Origin: CAYPIE01 sp964410665
Lineage (GTDB): Bacteria; Planctomycetota; Planctomycetia; Gemmatales; Gemmataceae
Assembly: GCA_964410665.1 (NCBI GenBank)
Contig: CAYPIE010000046.1
Location: 1 to 46,989 of the forward strand
Length of the DNA stretch: 46,989 bases
Direction: 5' to 3'
Below the pieces are notes generated by a model. The model was not told the DNA's origin and did not search any database. It worked only from the letters and a program-made list of their open reading frames with translations. Below are positions 35,100-44,028 of the stretch, one piece after another (position 1 is the first letter of the stretch; each line of letters opens with the position of its first letter). A program made the position numbers and the translations under genes.

Positions 35100-36818
35100 T
35101 TACCGGCTACCGGTCGGTGTAGTCTGAAGCTTTTTCAGGGCGTCACCGACCGAAAAACTGGCGGGCTTTTGCCTGGGCGGGAACGCCTCAAAGCTTTTCA
35201 TGAGGCTGCGGACGATCACCTGGGACGGGGTGATCACGAAGGCACGCCGGAACCACCACTCATCGTAATAGATCCCTTCGTCGCCACGCTCAAACGGATC
35301 GATCTTCAGGTCGAACAGCAGTGGGGCCCGGAGTTTGTCGAACTCCGTACGCCACATCTCGATGCCCTTGGCCTTCTGGACCATGAAATGCGCCTTCCAC
35401 CGGTCGAACCTTAAGGCCATCAGGTCACCATCGTCGGAAAAATAGAAGAAACTCTTGCGTGCGTTTGGGCCCTTTCCGGAGAGATACTCGGTCTGGTCGT
35501 GACCGTCGAGGTGCACCTTATAGGTCATGTCGCCAACCTGGTGACCCTCGAGCAGTTTGTCCTTGATCCCCGGTTCGCCGGCGGCGGCCATCAGTGTCGG
35601 CAACCAGTCCTCACCGGCGAACATGTCCTTGAAGGTGGTCCCCGGCTCGACCACCCCCGGCCAGCGGATCAGTGCGGGCACCCGCCAACCCCCTTCCCAG
35701 TTCGTGGTCTTGCTCCCCCGGAACGGCGAGATCCCCGCGTCCGGCCAGTGCGCGGCTTGCGGACCGTTGTCAGCCGTGTAGATGACGATGGTATTCTCAC
35801 TCAGTCCCAGGTCATCAAGTTTGTCGAGCAATTGGCCGACGTGCCCATCGTGCTCGACCATGCCGTCCGCGTAGAAGCCCAAGCCGGTCTTGCCGAGGTT
35901 CTCGTCCTTAACGTGGGTAAAGACGTGCATCCGGCTCGGGTTGAACCAACAAAAGAAGGGCTTGTCCTGCTCCTTCGCTCGAGCCATGAAGTGGATGGCG
36001 GCGGCCAGGAACTCCTCGTCGATGGTCTTCATCCGCTCGACGGAGAGGGGGCCGGTGTCCTCGATCTTGCCGTCGGCAGTGGCCTTGATCACGCCGCGCG
36101 GGCCGAACCGCTTCTTGAAGGCCGGGTTCTTGGGGTAGTCCAGGTTCTCGGGCTCTTCCTCAGCATTGAGGTGATAGAGGTTCCCGAAGAACTCATCGAA
36201 CCCGTGATTGGTCGGCAAGAACTCGTCCTTGTCCCCGAGGTGGTTCTTGCCGAACTGACCACACGTGTACCCCAACGGTTTCAGCAACTCGGCAAGGGTC
36301 GGGTCTTCCTTTCGGATTCCCAGGTCGGCCCCAGGGAGGCCGACCTTGGTCAGACCGGTGCGGACGGGGAGTTGCCCGGTGATGAACGCAGAGCGGCCGG
36401 CGGTGCAACTCTGCTGTGCGTAGTAAGTCATGAACTTGCCGCCCTCCTTGGCTAGGCGGTCAATGTGCGGCGTGTCGAAGCCGACCAACCCCTGGTGGTA
36501 GGCGCTGATGTTCCACATGCCGATGTCGTCGCCCATGATCACCAGGATGTTCGGCTTCTTGCCGCTGTCCTCGGCGTTGGCGAGGACGCTGTTGTTGTGC
36601 GCGGCGACAAGCAGAGAGTCACGGTGAAGCTCGTCGCCGCAGGACGGGGCTGCGGCGTTACCCTTGCCAACACTGGCGGCCGGACAGGTCGGCTGTGAGA
36701 CATCGGCCGTCTCGCGACCGAGGGCGAGCAACTCGAGTTTACCCGAGGCGGCCACGTAGCCGAGCAACAAGCCCGTGGCGAGGAACACACCGGCGAGGAT
36801 TGACGACCGGTTGAGCAT
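35100..36818 (-). CDS. Sulfatase (arylsulfatase family), membrane-anchored or secreted
   Basis: A 572-aa sulfatase that should hydrolyse sulfate esters. The N-terminus is a signal peptide or anchor (M-L-N-R-S-S-I-L-A-G-V-F-L-A-T-G). Metal-binding Asp97 and Asp98 lie in I-M-G-D-D-I-G. The formylglycine site is C138-T-A-G-R142, the Cys-x-Ala-x-Arg variant of the usual Cys-x-Pro-x-Arg. Further active-site motifs are G-K-N-H-L-G and Y-T-A-D-N-G-P. ATG 36818 was chosen for the GGAGA site 7 bases upstream. The C-terminal part with D-E-W-W-F-R-R-A-F-V resembles planctomycete arylsulfatases. Codons end mostly in C or G, more than in neighbours, which may indicate acquisition or strong expression. The substrate is unknown. 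Confidence 0.94.
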   Translation of the reverse strand: MLNRSSILAGVFLATGLLLGYVAASGKLELLALGRETADVSQPTCPAASVGKGNAAAPSCGDELHRDSLLVAAHNNSVLANAEDSGKKPNILVIMGDDIGMWNISAYHQGLVGFDTPHIDRLAKEGGKFMTYYAQQSCTAGRSAFITGQLPVRTGLTKVGLPGADLGIRKEDPTLAELLKPLGYTCGQFGKNHLGDKDEFLPTNHGFDEFFGNLYHLNAEEEPENLDYPKNPAFKKRFGPRGVIKATADGKIEDTGPLSVERMKTIDEEFLAAAIHFMARAKEQDKPFFCWFNPSRMHVFTHVKDENLGKTGLGFYADGMVEHDGHVGQLLDKLDDLGLSENTIVIYTADNGPQAAHWPDAGISPFRGSKTTNWEGGWRVPALIRWPGVVEPGTTFKDMFAGEDWLPTLMAAAGEPGIKDKLLEGHQVGDMTYKVHLDGHDQTEYLSGKGPNARKSFFYFSDDGDLMALRFDRWKAHFMVQKAKGIEMWRTEFDKLRAPLLFDLKIDPFERGDEGIYYDEWWFRRAFVITPSQVIVRSLMKSFEAFPPRQKPASFSVGDALKKLQTTPTGSR

Positions 36819-37225
36819 CTGGAAGTCTCCGAATGAACTTGCGCGAGGAACACTGCCCCGGCACCGCACCAACTCCGTCAACGACGGGGGTTCGATGACG
36901 TGCAGAACGAACTCAGACTCACTAGGATGGCTTTGACCGAATGCAAACTAGAAACGCGTGCATCAGCCAATCTGGCAAAGCCGCCCCTCCATCGGGGCTT
37001 GCTCGTCGCGAGCACCGGTCAAGCCCCGATATCTCGGATCGGTCCGGGCGAATGCGGTTACACAAACACTTGTGGGACTGCGACGACTCCCTGGTCTTCC
37101 CCAGCGACACAAAACCCTGAGAAAACACTGGATCACCAGCGGCCAGTACTTACAATAGGGACAATCTCCGCGATGCGTTCCTCGTTCGAAGCATGTCGAC
37201 GTCCAACCAGGAAGGACTGGCGGTC
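36819..37225. other. Divergent upstream region, sulfatase / TIGR02996 gene
   Basis: About 400 bases separating divergent genes. The notable element is the nested inverted repeat at 36991-37030. No gene is supported here. Confidence 0.4.
36991..37030. repeat. Nested inverted repeat in divergent promoter region
   Basis: ATCGGGGCTTG at 36991-37001 pairs perfectly with CAAGCCCCGAT at 37020-37030. Within the interval, GCTCG (37001-37005) can pair with CGAGC (37009-37013) instead, so two alternative folds share one base. It could be a leader RNA, an operator or a dispersed repeat. Confidence 0.45.
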
Positions 37226-37993
37226 ATGGGTACCGTCGACGAAGAATCGTTAATCACACTCTGTGTAGCACAAGCGAATGACGATTGGCCCAAACTCATG
37301 TTTGCGGACTGGCTCGAGGACCAAGGTCGCACCAGGGAGGCTTGGCGTCTACGCAAGTTTCTCCAGGTCTACCGCGGGCAATGGCTTGCCGCCACGCAAC
37401 TTCCGACCCATTGGTATCGCTGGTGGCCGTTTGTCGACCCGCAAGCGCTCGAGTTACGGCGTACCATCCACTCGGCGGTGGCTTCCCGGTACGATGAACT
37501 GTGGCGTCTAGTCGTCGTCATTCTCGATGAAGTATTACGTCAGCATTACCCCTTACAGCTCCGCAGCATTGCCCGGTTCACCGGTTGGGGAGAAGCAGAA
37601 ATTGAACAACTCCTAAGAGAGATGCGCTGTCGGATTGTCTTGGCGTCCTGTGGGATTGATGTGGGGTTGACTCAGGTCGGAGCCCGCGCGAACGCCCTCG
37701 CCCAACGGGCTGAGAGCCAATGGGTGCAACAAAAGCATACACTGCGGCAACGCGTCGAGAATCCATGGCTACAGAAGAAGTTCGATCATCTCTGGCACTT
37801 GAGTCGGGCCGCCGACGCCGTCGCCTGGGCCGCAACGCAAACCAACGCAACATCTGCGGGTCGAGAGACTCACCATCCGGCTGGGGCGGCGACCATGAGT
37901 CTCCTCGAGCCGCTGCTCGTATGCTCCGAGTTAGCTCGGGCTCGGGCGTTCACGCTGTGGACCTGCATTCGCGATACCAACCCCGCGTGGTGA
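37226..37993 (+). CDS. TIGR02996-domain protein
   Basis: A 255-aa protein starting with the planctomycete TIGR02996 domain (about residues 3-45: E-E-S-L-I-T-L-C-V-A-Q-A-N-D-D-W-P-K-L-M-F, then A-D-W-L-E-D-Q-G), a short module expanded in Gemmata relatives and of unknown function. The central part (about 100-165) has two predicted helix pairs reminiscent of a winged helix, but no firm family. No signal peptide or membrane helix is seen. ATG 37226 has AGGAAGGA about 10 bases upstream; ATG 37193 is possible but lacks a ribosome site. It stands alone between divergent and convergent neighbours. Confidence 0.75.
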   Translation: MGTVDEESLITLCVAQANDDWPKLMFADWLEDQGRTREAWRLRKFLQVYRGQWLAATQLPTHWYRWWPFVDPQALELRRTIHSAVASRYDELWRLVVVILDEVLRQHYPLQLRSIARFTGWGEAEIEQLLREMRCRIVLASCGIDVGLTQVGARANALAQRAESQWVQQKHTLRQRVENPWLQKKFDHLWHLSRAADAVAWAATQTNATSAGRETHHPAGAATMSLLEPLLVCSELARARAFTLWTCIRDTNPAW

Positions 37994-38016
37994 TCTGAGA
38001 GATCGATGTTTGTTCA

Positions 38017-38036
38017 CCCCTCAACGCCAAGAGGGG
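38017..38036 (+). terminator. Hairpin after the TIGR02996 gene
   Basis: CCCCTC at 38017-38022 pairs with GAGGGG at 38031-38036 around an 8-base loop, 24 bases past the stop codon. It is short, with no T tract, but the position fits termination. Confidence 0.35.
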
Positions 38037-38149
38037 CCACCATGCAGGGAAGGCTCGTTCGTCAGCAAATCAACTGCACCAAGTCGGGGCATTCAGTCAT
38101 CACCCTACCGACCAGCTCGGTGCAATAGGGATGTATGCGAAGCAGGCTT

Positions 38150-38169
38150 AGGGTGGAGATCTCCACCCT
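38150..38169. repeat. 20-bp perfect palindrome between convergent genes
   Basis: A self-complementary sequence AGGGTGGAGA|TCTCCACCCT. It lies 45 bases past the leftward stop of the tricorn-like protease gene. As it has no loop it would form a cruciform or a dimer site more readily than an RNA hairpin; it may also be one copy of an intergenic repeat. Confidence 0.45.
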
Positions 38170-38213
38170 GCCGGTTGACGCGGAGCCGTCGAGCACGTAG
38201 GTCACAGGTTGCT

Positions 38214-41200
38214 TCATTCTTTCGTCTTCAAGCTCCCCGCCAACACCTCGACCGCCTTTTTCAGTTGCGGGTCCTCTCCCTTGGCAACGCTGGCCGGATC
38301 GTTGCTGACAAGATAGTCGGGTTCAAGTTGGGTGTTCTCGAGGTAGTCGCCATCCGGAGTCATCATTCCCACCTGTGGGATGCCAAACACCAGACTGGGG
38401 TCGATCAGGGTTTCCCACCAAACCGCCGTCCCAGTCCCCGGGACTGGGGCACCGACCAAGGGCCCCAGTTTCAGCTGCTGAAACGCGTATGGGAACATAT
38501 GCGCATCTGAATAGTTACTCTCGCTCATGACCACCGCCACCGGGCGGGTCCAGCGCTCAAACGGCTCTGCACCAAGGTCACCCTTCTGTTTACCACGCGG
38601 GACAAAGTAGATGTAGTCTTCGCCGTCGAGGAAGGTGACTAGGTCATCATGAAGCCAGCCACCACCGTTGAAGCGGGTATCAACAATTAAGGCGGCTTTG
38701 TCACTGTTTTTCCCGAGCACATCCTGGTAAACCTGGCGAAAGCTCGGATCGTTCATTCCACGGATATGCACATAACCAATCGTTCCATCAGACCATGCTT
38801 CCACCGCTTGCCGCCGGCCCTCGACCCAGCGGTCGTAAAGGAACTGCACCTCGGTGGCAAGGGAAATCGGCTTCAGGGTTTCTTCCCAGGTTTCATTGGT
38901 GGCAGGATCGGTGAGGGCCAGGCGTAGGCGTTTACCCGCCTTGCGATTGAGTAAGGCATACGGGTTGACATTCGGGGTCAAGCGGGTGCCATCCAGATGA
39001 GTCACGATCACCCCAGGTTTGATTTTGCTCTGGGCGGTGTCCGCAGGGCCTCGTTCGAGAACTTCTACGACCTTCAGACCTACTCCCGGGTGGCGTACAT
39101 CAACGAGCAAGCCCAACGACGCGGTGGCATCCGCATCTGGGCGTTTTGGCCGGTAGCGACACCCAGTGTGCGACGCATTGAGTTCGCCCAGCATCTCGCT
39201 CATTAGCTCGGCAAAGTCCGCCGTCGTCGTCACCGTCGGCAAAAATGCCGCATAATTCTCTTTGAGACCATCCCAGTCGACCCCGTGGAGATCACCTCGA
39301 TAGAACTTGGCCTGGACCTGCCGGCGAATATGCTCGAACAAATAGGCACGCTCCTTTGGGCCATGAATGGTCATCTCGGCAGTGAATGGGATCGGTTTGA
39401 GCGTCACCTTGTCGTCTTTCAGTGTTCCTTTCGCCAGGGTGCCATTTCCCTTGCGGACCAATAGTGACTTGCCATCCTTGGCGAACACCACCTCGCCTCC
39501 CGAGGAATCCCCCAGCGTGGCGACTTTCATGGTCGAGCGATCGCGAATCTTGCACAGCCACAGGTCCCACTTGTCCTCGACATTGGCGATATAGACCAAA
39601 GTTTCACCATCAGGAGACAGAGCCATGCTGCTGATCGGAGCGGAGTGGAGTGTCAGACGCTTGAGCCGATGCTCAAGGTCATTAAGGTCGATGGCCATGG
39701 GCTTGGCGTCTTCGTCGTCGGTATCCTTGTCTTGTGCTTCCTTCGCTTTCTCTTTGGCGGTTTTGGCCTTCTCCTCGGTCTTTTTCAAGAGGTCAAAATC
39801 TTCTTTACTGAGACTGGCTCGATCATAGGCCTGCTGGGTCAGGTAGAGAGCGAACACATCCTGGTCACTCCCCCAACTCCCATGGTTGCGGCGACCGCGA
39901 CGATCGGACAAAAAGAGCAAGGCCTTCGCGTTGCTGGCCCAGTGTGGTCCCTGCTCGGCATAGCCACTATCGGTGATGTTGGTGATCTCGCCCGTGGCGA
40001 CATTGACCACGCCGACATCGGTCAGCCAGCGTTGGTGCGCGGAGTAGGTGAAGCTCAACCACTTGCTATCCGGCGACCAGTGATAGGTGATATCGCCATC
40101 ACTGTAGGAGTAGTTCCGTTTGGCGGGGACCAAAACACTGGTCTCTTTCGTATCCAGATCCAGCACCTTGATGGTGTCACGATTCTCCAGGTAGGCGATT
40201 TTCTTGCCATCGGGAGAGGGAAGTGGTTGAAACGTTTCTGCGTCGTGGACCAGCACTGGTTCCTCGGTGAGCATGGTCGCCGTGGCGAACCCCTGGTCGT
40301 CTTCGCGGGGGAGTTGGGTTTGATAGAGGTTCCATGAGCGATCGCGCTCACCGGCATAGAAAAGGGTGCGACCGTCTTTGCCCCAGGCGACCGAGCGCTC
40401 TTGCGTCGGCGTATGGGTGATCCGCTTGGTAGTGCCATGTTCGACTGAAGTGACAAACACCTCGCCACGCACGACGAAGGCGATCTCCTCTTCGTTGGGT
40501 GCCACGGCGAATTCCGTAGCGCCGTCCTTGATCATTTTGATTTGCTCGGCGTTGACCCGGTCCCCAGCAATCGCCTGGATCGCCACTTGCTGCGACTCAC
40601 CATCGCGGGGCTTGCGCCAGATCTGCCCGTTGTAGCCATAACAAAGGGTGCCATCGTCGGCGATGCTCAGAAAACGTACCGGATGCGGGCCATGGTTCGT
40701 GATACATTCGGGCTCAGCTTCCGGCATACATTCCTGCTGCCAAATATTAAAACTCCCAGAGCGTTCCGACAGATAGTACAACCCCTTGCCATCCGCTGCC
40801 CAAACAGGCTCGCGGTCTTCCCCACGGAAGCCGGACAGCTTGGTGTGCGACCCCGTCTCTATATCGTAAATCCAGATATCTCGGGTCACCGAAGAGGTGT
40901 GATGCTTGCGCCAGTGATCCTCGTACCCTTTGTAGTCGTGGTAGGCAATGCGTTTGCCGTCCGGGCTGGGCACGGCATCCTCCGCAGGCGTGGTGAGCAC
41001 CTGCACGGGACGCCCACCATCACAGGGGATCTGGTACAGTTCTTCTTGGTTGAGTCCTCCGAGGGCAGCCTCGGGAGCATCTTGACGGCGGCTGGCAAAC
41101 AGGATGGCCTTGCCATCGCGCGTAAATGCGGTGGGGGTGTCCGCAGCGGAGTGATAGGTCAGGCGTTTCGCCTGACCGCCGCGTGCAGACACAAGAAACA

Positions 41201-41495
41201 CGTCATACTGCCCATGGCGGTCGGAGGCAAAAGCAATCTGCTGGGAATCCGGCGACCAGATGGGTGTTTTTTCGTGTGCGACATGGGTAGTCAGGGCCTG
41301 GGCAGTGCCCCCAGTGGCGGGAACTACCCAGATGTCACCCATGTAAGCGAAAGCGATAGTTTGGCCATCGGGCGAAATCGCTGGATAGCGCATCCAAGCC
41401 GCCGACTCCGCCCCAAACGCTACGATCCCGCTGAGATGCAGGCAGACCATCAATAGCGATGATTGGAAAAGACTCGCTCGATCGAACATGGTCAA
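38214..41495 (-). CDS. Tricorn-like protease (S41 family), secreted
   Basis: A 1093-aa homologue of tricorn protease. After a signal peptide (about residues 3-30) come WD40/TolB-like propeller repeats (S-P-D-G-x-x-I-A-F-A units) to about 560, an acidic-basic charged helix (570-600), further propeller blades, a PDZ domain (about 790-865) and the S41 catalytic domain. The catalytic tetrad is recognisable: Ser775-His776 (N-A-S-H), nucleophile Ser996 with Asp997 (N-Y-S-D), and Glu1053 (L-E-N), with spacing near that of the archaeal enzyme. It should degrade oligopeptides, here probably in the periplasm. The start is either TTG 41495, 6 bases after GAGGA, or ATG 41489, whose ribosome site would be 12 bases away; TTG is preferred. 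An alpha/beta hydrolase gene lies upstream. Confidence 0.92.
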   Translation of the reverse strand: MTMFDRASLFQSSLLMVCLHLSGIVAFGAESAAWMRYPAISPDGQTIAFAYMGDIWVVPATGGTAQALTTHVAHEKTPIWSPDSQQIAFASDRHGQYDVFLVSARGGQAKRLTYHSAADTPTAFTRDGKAILFASRRQDAPEAALGGLNQEELYQIPCDGGRPVQVLTTPAEDAVPSPDGKRIAYHDYKGYEDHWRKHHTSSVTRDIWIYDIETGSHTKLSGFRGEDREPVWAADGKGLYYLSERSGSFNIWQQECMPEAEPECITNHGPHPVRFLSIADDGTLCYGYNGQIWRKPRDGESQQVAIQAIAGDRVNAEQIKMIKDGATEFAVAPNEEEIAFVVRGEVFVTSVEHGTTKRITHTPTQERSVAWGKDGRTLFYAGERDRSWNLYQTQLPREDDQGFATATMLTEEPVLVHDAETFQPLPSPDGKKIAYLENRDTIKVLDLDTKETSVLVPAKRNYSYSDGDITYHWSPDSKWLSFTYSAHQRWLTDVGVVNVATGEITNITDSGYAEQGPHWASNAKALLFLSDRRGRRNHGSWGSDQDVFALYLTQQAYDRASLSKEDFDLLKKTEEKAKTAKEKAKEAQDKDTDDEDAKPMAIDLNDLEHRLKRLTLHSAPISSMALSPDGETLVYIANVEDKWDLWLCKIRDRSTMKVATLGDSSGGEVVFAKDGKSLLVRKGNGTLAKGTLKDDKVTLKPIPFTAEMTIHGPKERAYLFEHIRRQVQAKFYRGDLHGVDWDGLKENYAAFLPTVTTTADFAELMSEMLGELNASHTGCRYRPKRPDADATASLGLLVDVRHPGVGLKVVEVLERGPADTAQSKIKPGVIVTHLDGTRLTPNVNPYALLNRKAGKRLRLALTDPATNETWEETLKPISLATEVQFLYDRWVEGRRQAVEAWSDGTIGYVHIRGMNDPSFRQVYQDVLGKNSDKAALIVDTRFNGGGWLHDDLVTFLDGEDYIYFVPRGKQKGDLGAEPFERWTRPVAVVMSESNYSDAHMFPYAFQQLKLGPLVGAPVPGTGTAVWWETLIDPSLVFGIPQVGMMTPDGDYLENTQLEPDYLVSNDPASVAKGEDPQLKKAVEVLAGSLKTKE

Positions 41496-41676
41496 CAGAT
41501 GTCCTCACACAAGGTGCCAATAGGATTGCCCAGAGCACCTATCTTGTCGCGTCTCGACCACGAGCTGTCAAGTCGCGGGCGGGTACTGCATCGAGTTGAC
41601 CAAACCTGGGGGAACACCGCCACCTGGCTCTCGGCCGCGGTGTAATCCCCAGGGGATATCGCGCGGCCGATGGATG

Positions 41677-42561
41677 TTAGTTCTTTTGAGACTTGAGGAA
41701 CTGGATCACGGCCTTCTGAAAACTCGGGGTGAACGGAGTATTTCCGTGGTTCGCACCCTGAATCACTTTTTTCCGAGCTCCCTTCAGCAGTGGCAGGGTG
41801 TTGTTGCAAAGCTGAAGGATCATGCCCCCTTCTTCACTGCCGTGGACATACAGCACCGGGATCTGATTCGCTTGCAACTGGGCTTTGCTCACACCCAGAC
41901 CTTGGCGACTCGCCATGACGGCGGCAAGGGCCTTGGAGTCTTTCCCGCGTAGAAAGGCCCGTGTCAGTCCCGCGGCTTGTTCTGGGCTGGGCTTGGGTTG
42001 ATCCTCCGGCATGATCGCCAACATGAGCGGGGCAAACCCCTTGCCTTGCTCCAACGTCTGCACGGTTGCATCGAGGGCCTTCTGCCATTTCTTCGAAAGG
42101 CCATACCACGGTCCGCCGCCCGCAAAGATGACACTCAGGCATCGTTGGGGATGGCTGACCATCACTTTGCCGGCGACCGATGCACCCAACGAGTAACCGA
42201 GAATATGCGCTTTTGGGATTTCTAAGTGATCGAGCAGGCGGATCACATCCTCGGCCATGGCCACACCATATTGGCTCCGATCGTGTGGCTTGGCACTTTG
42301 CCCATGACCACGGAGATCCAAGGCAATCACCCGAAAATCCTTGGCGAGAAAGGAAGCAAATTGCGTTTCCACCGCCGGGTTGTTCAGCCACATCTCTGCT
42401 GCTGACAACGAAAAGCCGTGGATTAACACCACCGCGTCACCCTTGCCTTGCTCATGGTAGTGGATCCTGGTCCCATTCGAGTCGAATGACCCTTCCCCAG
42501 CAGTTACCGGGCTAGCCGCAAACCCGCTTAGCCACAGCACAGTCATCATGCCCACGCGCAT
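41677..42561 (-). CDS. Secreted alpha/beta hydrolase
   Basis: A 294-aa alpha/beta hydrolase with a signal peptide (M-R-V-G-M-M-T-V-L-W-L-S-G-F-A-A-S-P-V-T-A). The oxyanion motif is H-G-F-S, the nucleophile Ser124 lies in G-Y-S-L-G, and the catalytic His is in G-A-N-H-G-N. The acid usually found as H-G-x-x-D is replaced by H-G-S-E-E-G, so a Glu may serve. Substrate is unknown. GGAGG lies 5 bases before ATG 42561; the longer frame to 42645 is not supported. It precedes the tricorn-like gene by 181 bases on the same strand. Confidence 0.92.
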   Translation of the reverse strand: MRVGMMTVLWLSGFAASPVTAGEGSFDSNGTRIHYHEQGKGDAVVLIHGFSLSAAEMWLNNPAVETQFASFLAKDFRVIALDLRGHGQSAKPHDRSQYGVAMAEDVIRLLDHLEIPKAHILGYSLGASVAGKVMVSHPQRCLSVIFAGGGPWYGLSKKWQKALDATVQTLEQGKGFAPLMLAIMPEDQPKPSPEQAAGLTRAFLRGKDSKALAAVMASRQGLGVSKAQLQANQIPVLYVHGSEEGGMILQLCNNTLPLLKGARKKVIQGANHGNTPFTPSFQKAVIQFLKSQKN

Positions 42562-42938
42562 TGAATCCTCCGAACGGTCTTCGTCCACGTGAATCGGGAT
42601 CCCACAGAAAGCCGCGCATCTGCAACGACCTCCGTGGCGATGCAAACCGGGACATCCGAACGTATCCGGTTGTATTCGTCAAGGACATGGCATGATTTCG
42701 CGCTGTCTCCCCAACGCAATGTGATCAGGCGTTGGCAGTCGCTGGACGAAGACCCGCGTTTGCTACCGCATAAACATAATATGCGTCAGAACAGTTGATT
42801 CTTTTCGAATATCCTGGTGACGCCGAGAAATCCTACAGAGGGTGGGATAACACGCCGAGAAAATCGGCTTCATGCTTGCCGGATCCCGAAGGTCTTCGTA
42901 CAATCTCAACTATTCTTTCCGAACGAAGGGAGCAACGG
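42562..42938. other. Divergent region, hydrolase / ECF sigma factor
   Basis: About 375 bases without a gene. ACGCCGAGAAA occurs twice, at 42820-42830 and 42852-42862, 32 bases apart and 77-119 bases ahead of the sigma start. The second copy is part of a small GCCGA/TCGGC hairpin (42854-42868). These could be regulatory, possibly for self-control of the sigma gene, but this is only inference. Confidence 0.35.
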
Positions 42939-43535
42939 ATGGATGCCCAAGGATCCGTGAGTCGCTGGCTAGTTCCACTCCAAACGGGCGAATCAGTTGC
43001 GGTGGAGATCCTGTGGAAGCGCTATTTTCCGCGGCTTGTACTCCTGGCTCGCCGACGACTCGGTCAAGCGCTTCATGGTGCGGCCGATGAAGAGGATGTA
43101 GCACTCAGTGCCTTCGACAGTTTTTGTCGCCGCGCAGAACGAGGACAATTCCCCAAATTACACGATCGCGATGGGCTTTGGCGATTGTTGGTCGAGATTA
43201 CCCTGTGCAAAGTCAGTGATTTGATTCGACACGAGATGCGTCGCAAGCGGGGTGGCGGCATGACACGCCACCCCAATGACGAACAAGGTGAAAACCCGTT
43301 CCTCAGTCAGTTGATCAGTCGAGAACCGACCCCAGAATTCGCCGCCGAAATTGCCGAGGAATGTTGTCGTTTGCTAGATGTGCTTGGGAATCCAACCCTA
43401 AAACAGGTCGCCGTGTGGCGGATGGAAGGGTACGCCTTTTCAGAAATCGCCCAGCGTTTACGCTGCTCGGTTCGCTCAGTTGACCGCAAGTTGAGCGTGA
43501 TTCGCGAAATCTGGCAAGAACAACGGCAACGTTAA
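42939..43535 (+). CDS. ECF RNA polymerase sigma factor (planctomycete type)
   Basis: A 198-aa sigma factor of the Sigma70_ECF group expanded in planctomycetes. It has the typical D-E-E-D-V-A-L-S-A-F-D-S-F-C region 2 segment, then G-L-W-R-L-L-V-E-I-T and H-E-M-R-R-K-R-G-G-G, and the region 4 helix-turn-helix F-S-E-I-A-Q-R-L-R-C-S-V-R-S-V-D-R-K-L. No anti-sigma or kinase gene is adjacent. ATG 42939 has AAGGGAG 6 bases upstream; the frame is open to 42795 without homology. Confidence 0.93.
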   Translation: MDAQGSVSRWLVPLQTGESVAVEILWKRYFPRLVLLARRRLGQALHGAADEEDVALSAFDSFCRRAERGQFPKLHDRDGLWRLLVEITLCKVSDLIRHEMRRKRGGGMTRHPNDEQGENPFLSQLISREPTPEFAAEIAEECCRLLDVLGNPTLKQVAVWRMEGYAFSEIAQRLRCSVRSVDRKLSVIREIWQEQRQR

Positions 43536-44028
43536 AGCGGTCGCTGGGTTCCAGCGAAGCACGGCTGGTCCCGAGGTCATCGATATCGATACCCTCGGAA
43601 AGGCCTGTCCAATCAGGAAGCCTCTTCTCGTTTGCACCGCAAACGTATCCCATACCACCCATTCTCGGGAATCGATATCCACGCGCTCGCGTAGATTCTT
43701 CTTCCTTGCATACCCCTGCATCGCCAAAGACGAAGCGGCTTCACTGGACACTAGACGATCGAAGGGGAATCTCCGCTCCAAATAGCGTCCGTTTGGAGCG
43801 GCTAATTTGCCGGACAGGTCTACCGAATGGGGAGATTGCCCTGAGGCGAGTCCGTTCCTCATCACGTCAGGAATTCTCTGACAAACAAATCCGAAAAAAG
43901 CTCGCAGAAAGTGTCGGCATTCCGCTGACAAGCTCTTAGCAGTGTAGATGGTAGACTAGCAAAGTGAATTGACCACACGCGACACGAAGACCTGGATCTA
44001 CCTGGTCTTCCTAGCAGGAGGGTCTCCA
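43536..44028. other. Intergenic region, ECF sigma / thioredoxin-CcdA gene
   Basis: About 490 bases. It holds the hairpin at 43773-43801. A 77-codon rightward frame at 43706-43939 and a 151-codon leftward one at 43476-43931 cross it, but both read through the hairpin and have no recognisable features, so neither is accepted. Confidence 0.4.
43773..43801 (+). terminator. 10-bp perfect hairpin after the ECF sigma gene
   Basis: CCGCTCCAAA at 43773-43782 pairs with TTTGGAGCGG at 43792-43801 around a 9-base loop. It lies about 240 bases after the sigma stop and 230 before the next start. It may be a terminator or a leader element of the next gene. Confidence 0.45.

Noticed and set aside
36395..36410. 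Sulfatase thought inactive because Cys-x-Pro-x-Arg is missing
   Set aside because: Cys-x-Ala-x-Arg is an accepted variant of the formylglycine site, and the other active-site motifs are intact.
35499..36455. 318-codon open frame on the plus strand
   Set aside because: It is antisense to the sulfatase, with low-complexity Val/Leu/Glu-rich translation typical of shadow frames.
40542..41456. 304-codon open frame on the plus strand
   Set aside because: It is antisense to the tricorn-like protease, whose propeller repeats and catalytic residues are clear.
43476..43939. Two small frames (one per strand) after the ECF sigma gene
   Set aside because: Both cross the 43773-43801 hairpin, lack good ribosome sites and have no recognisable features.
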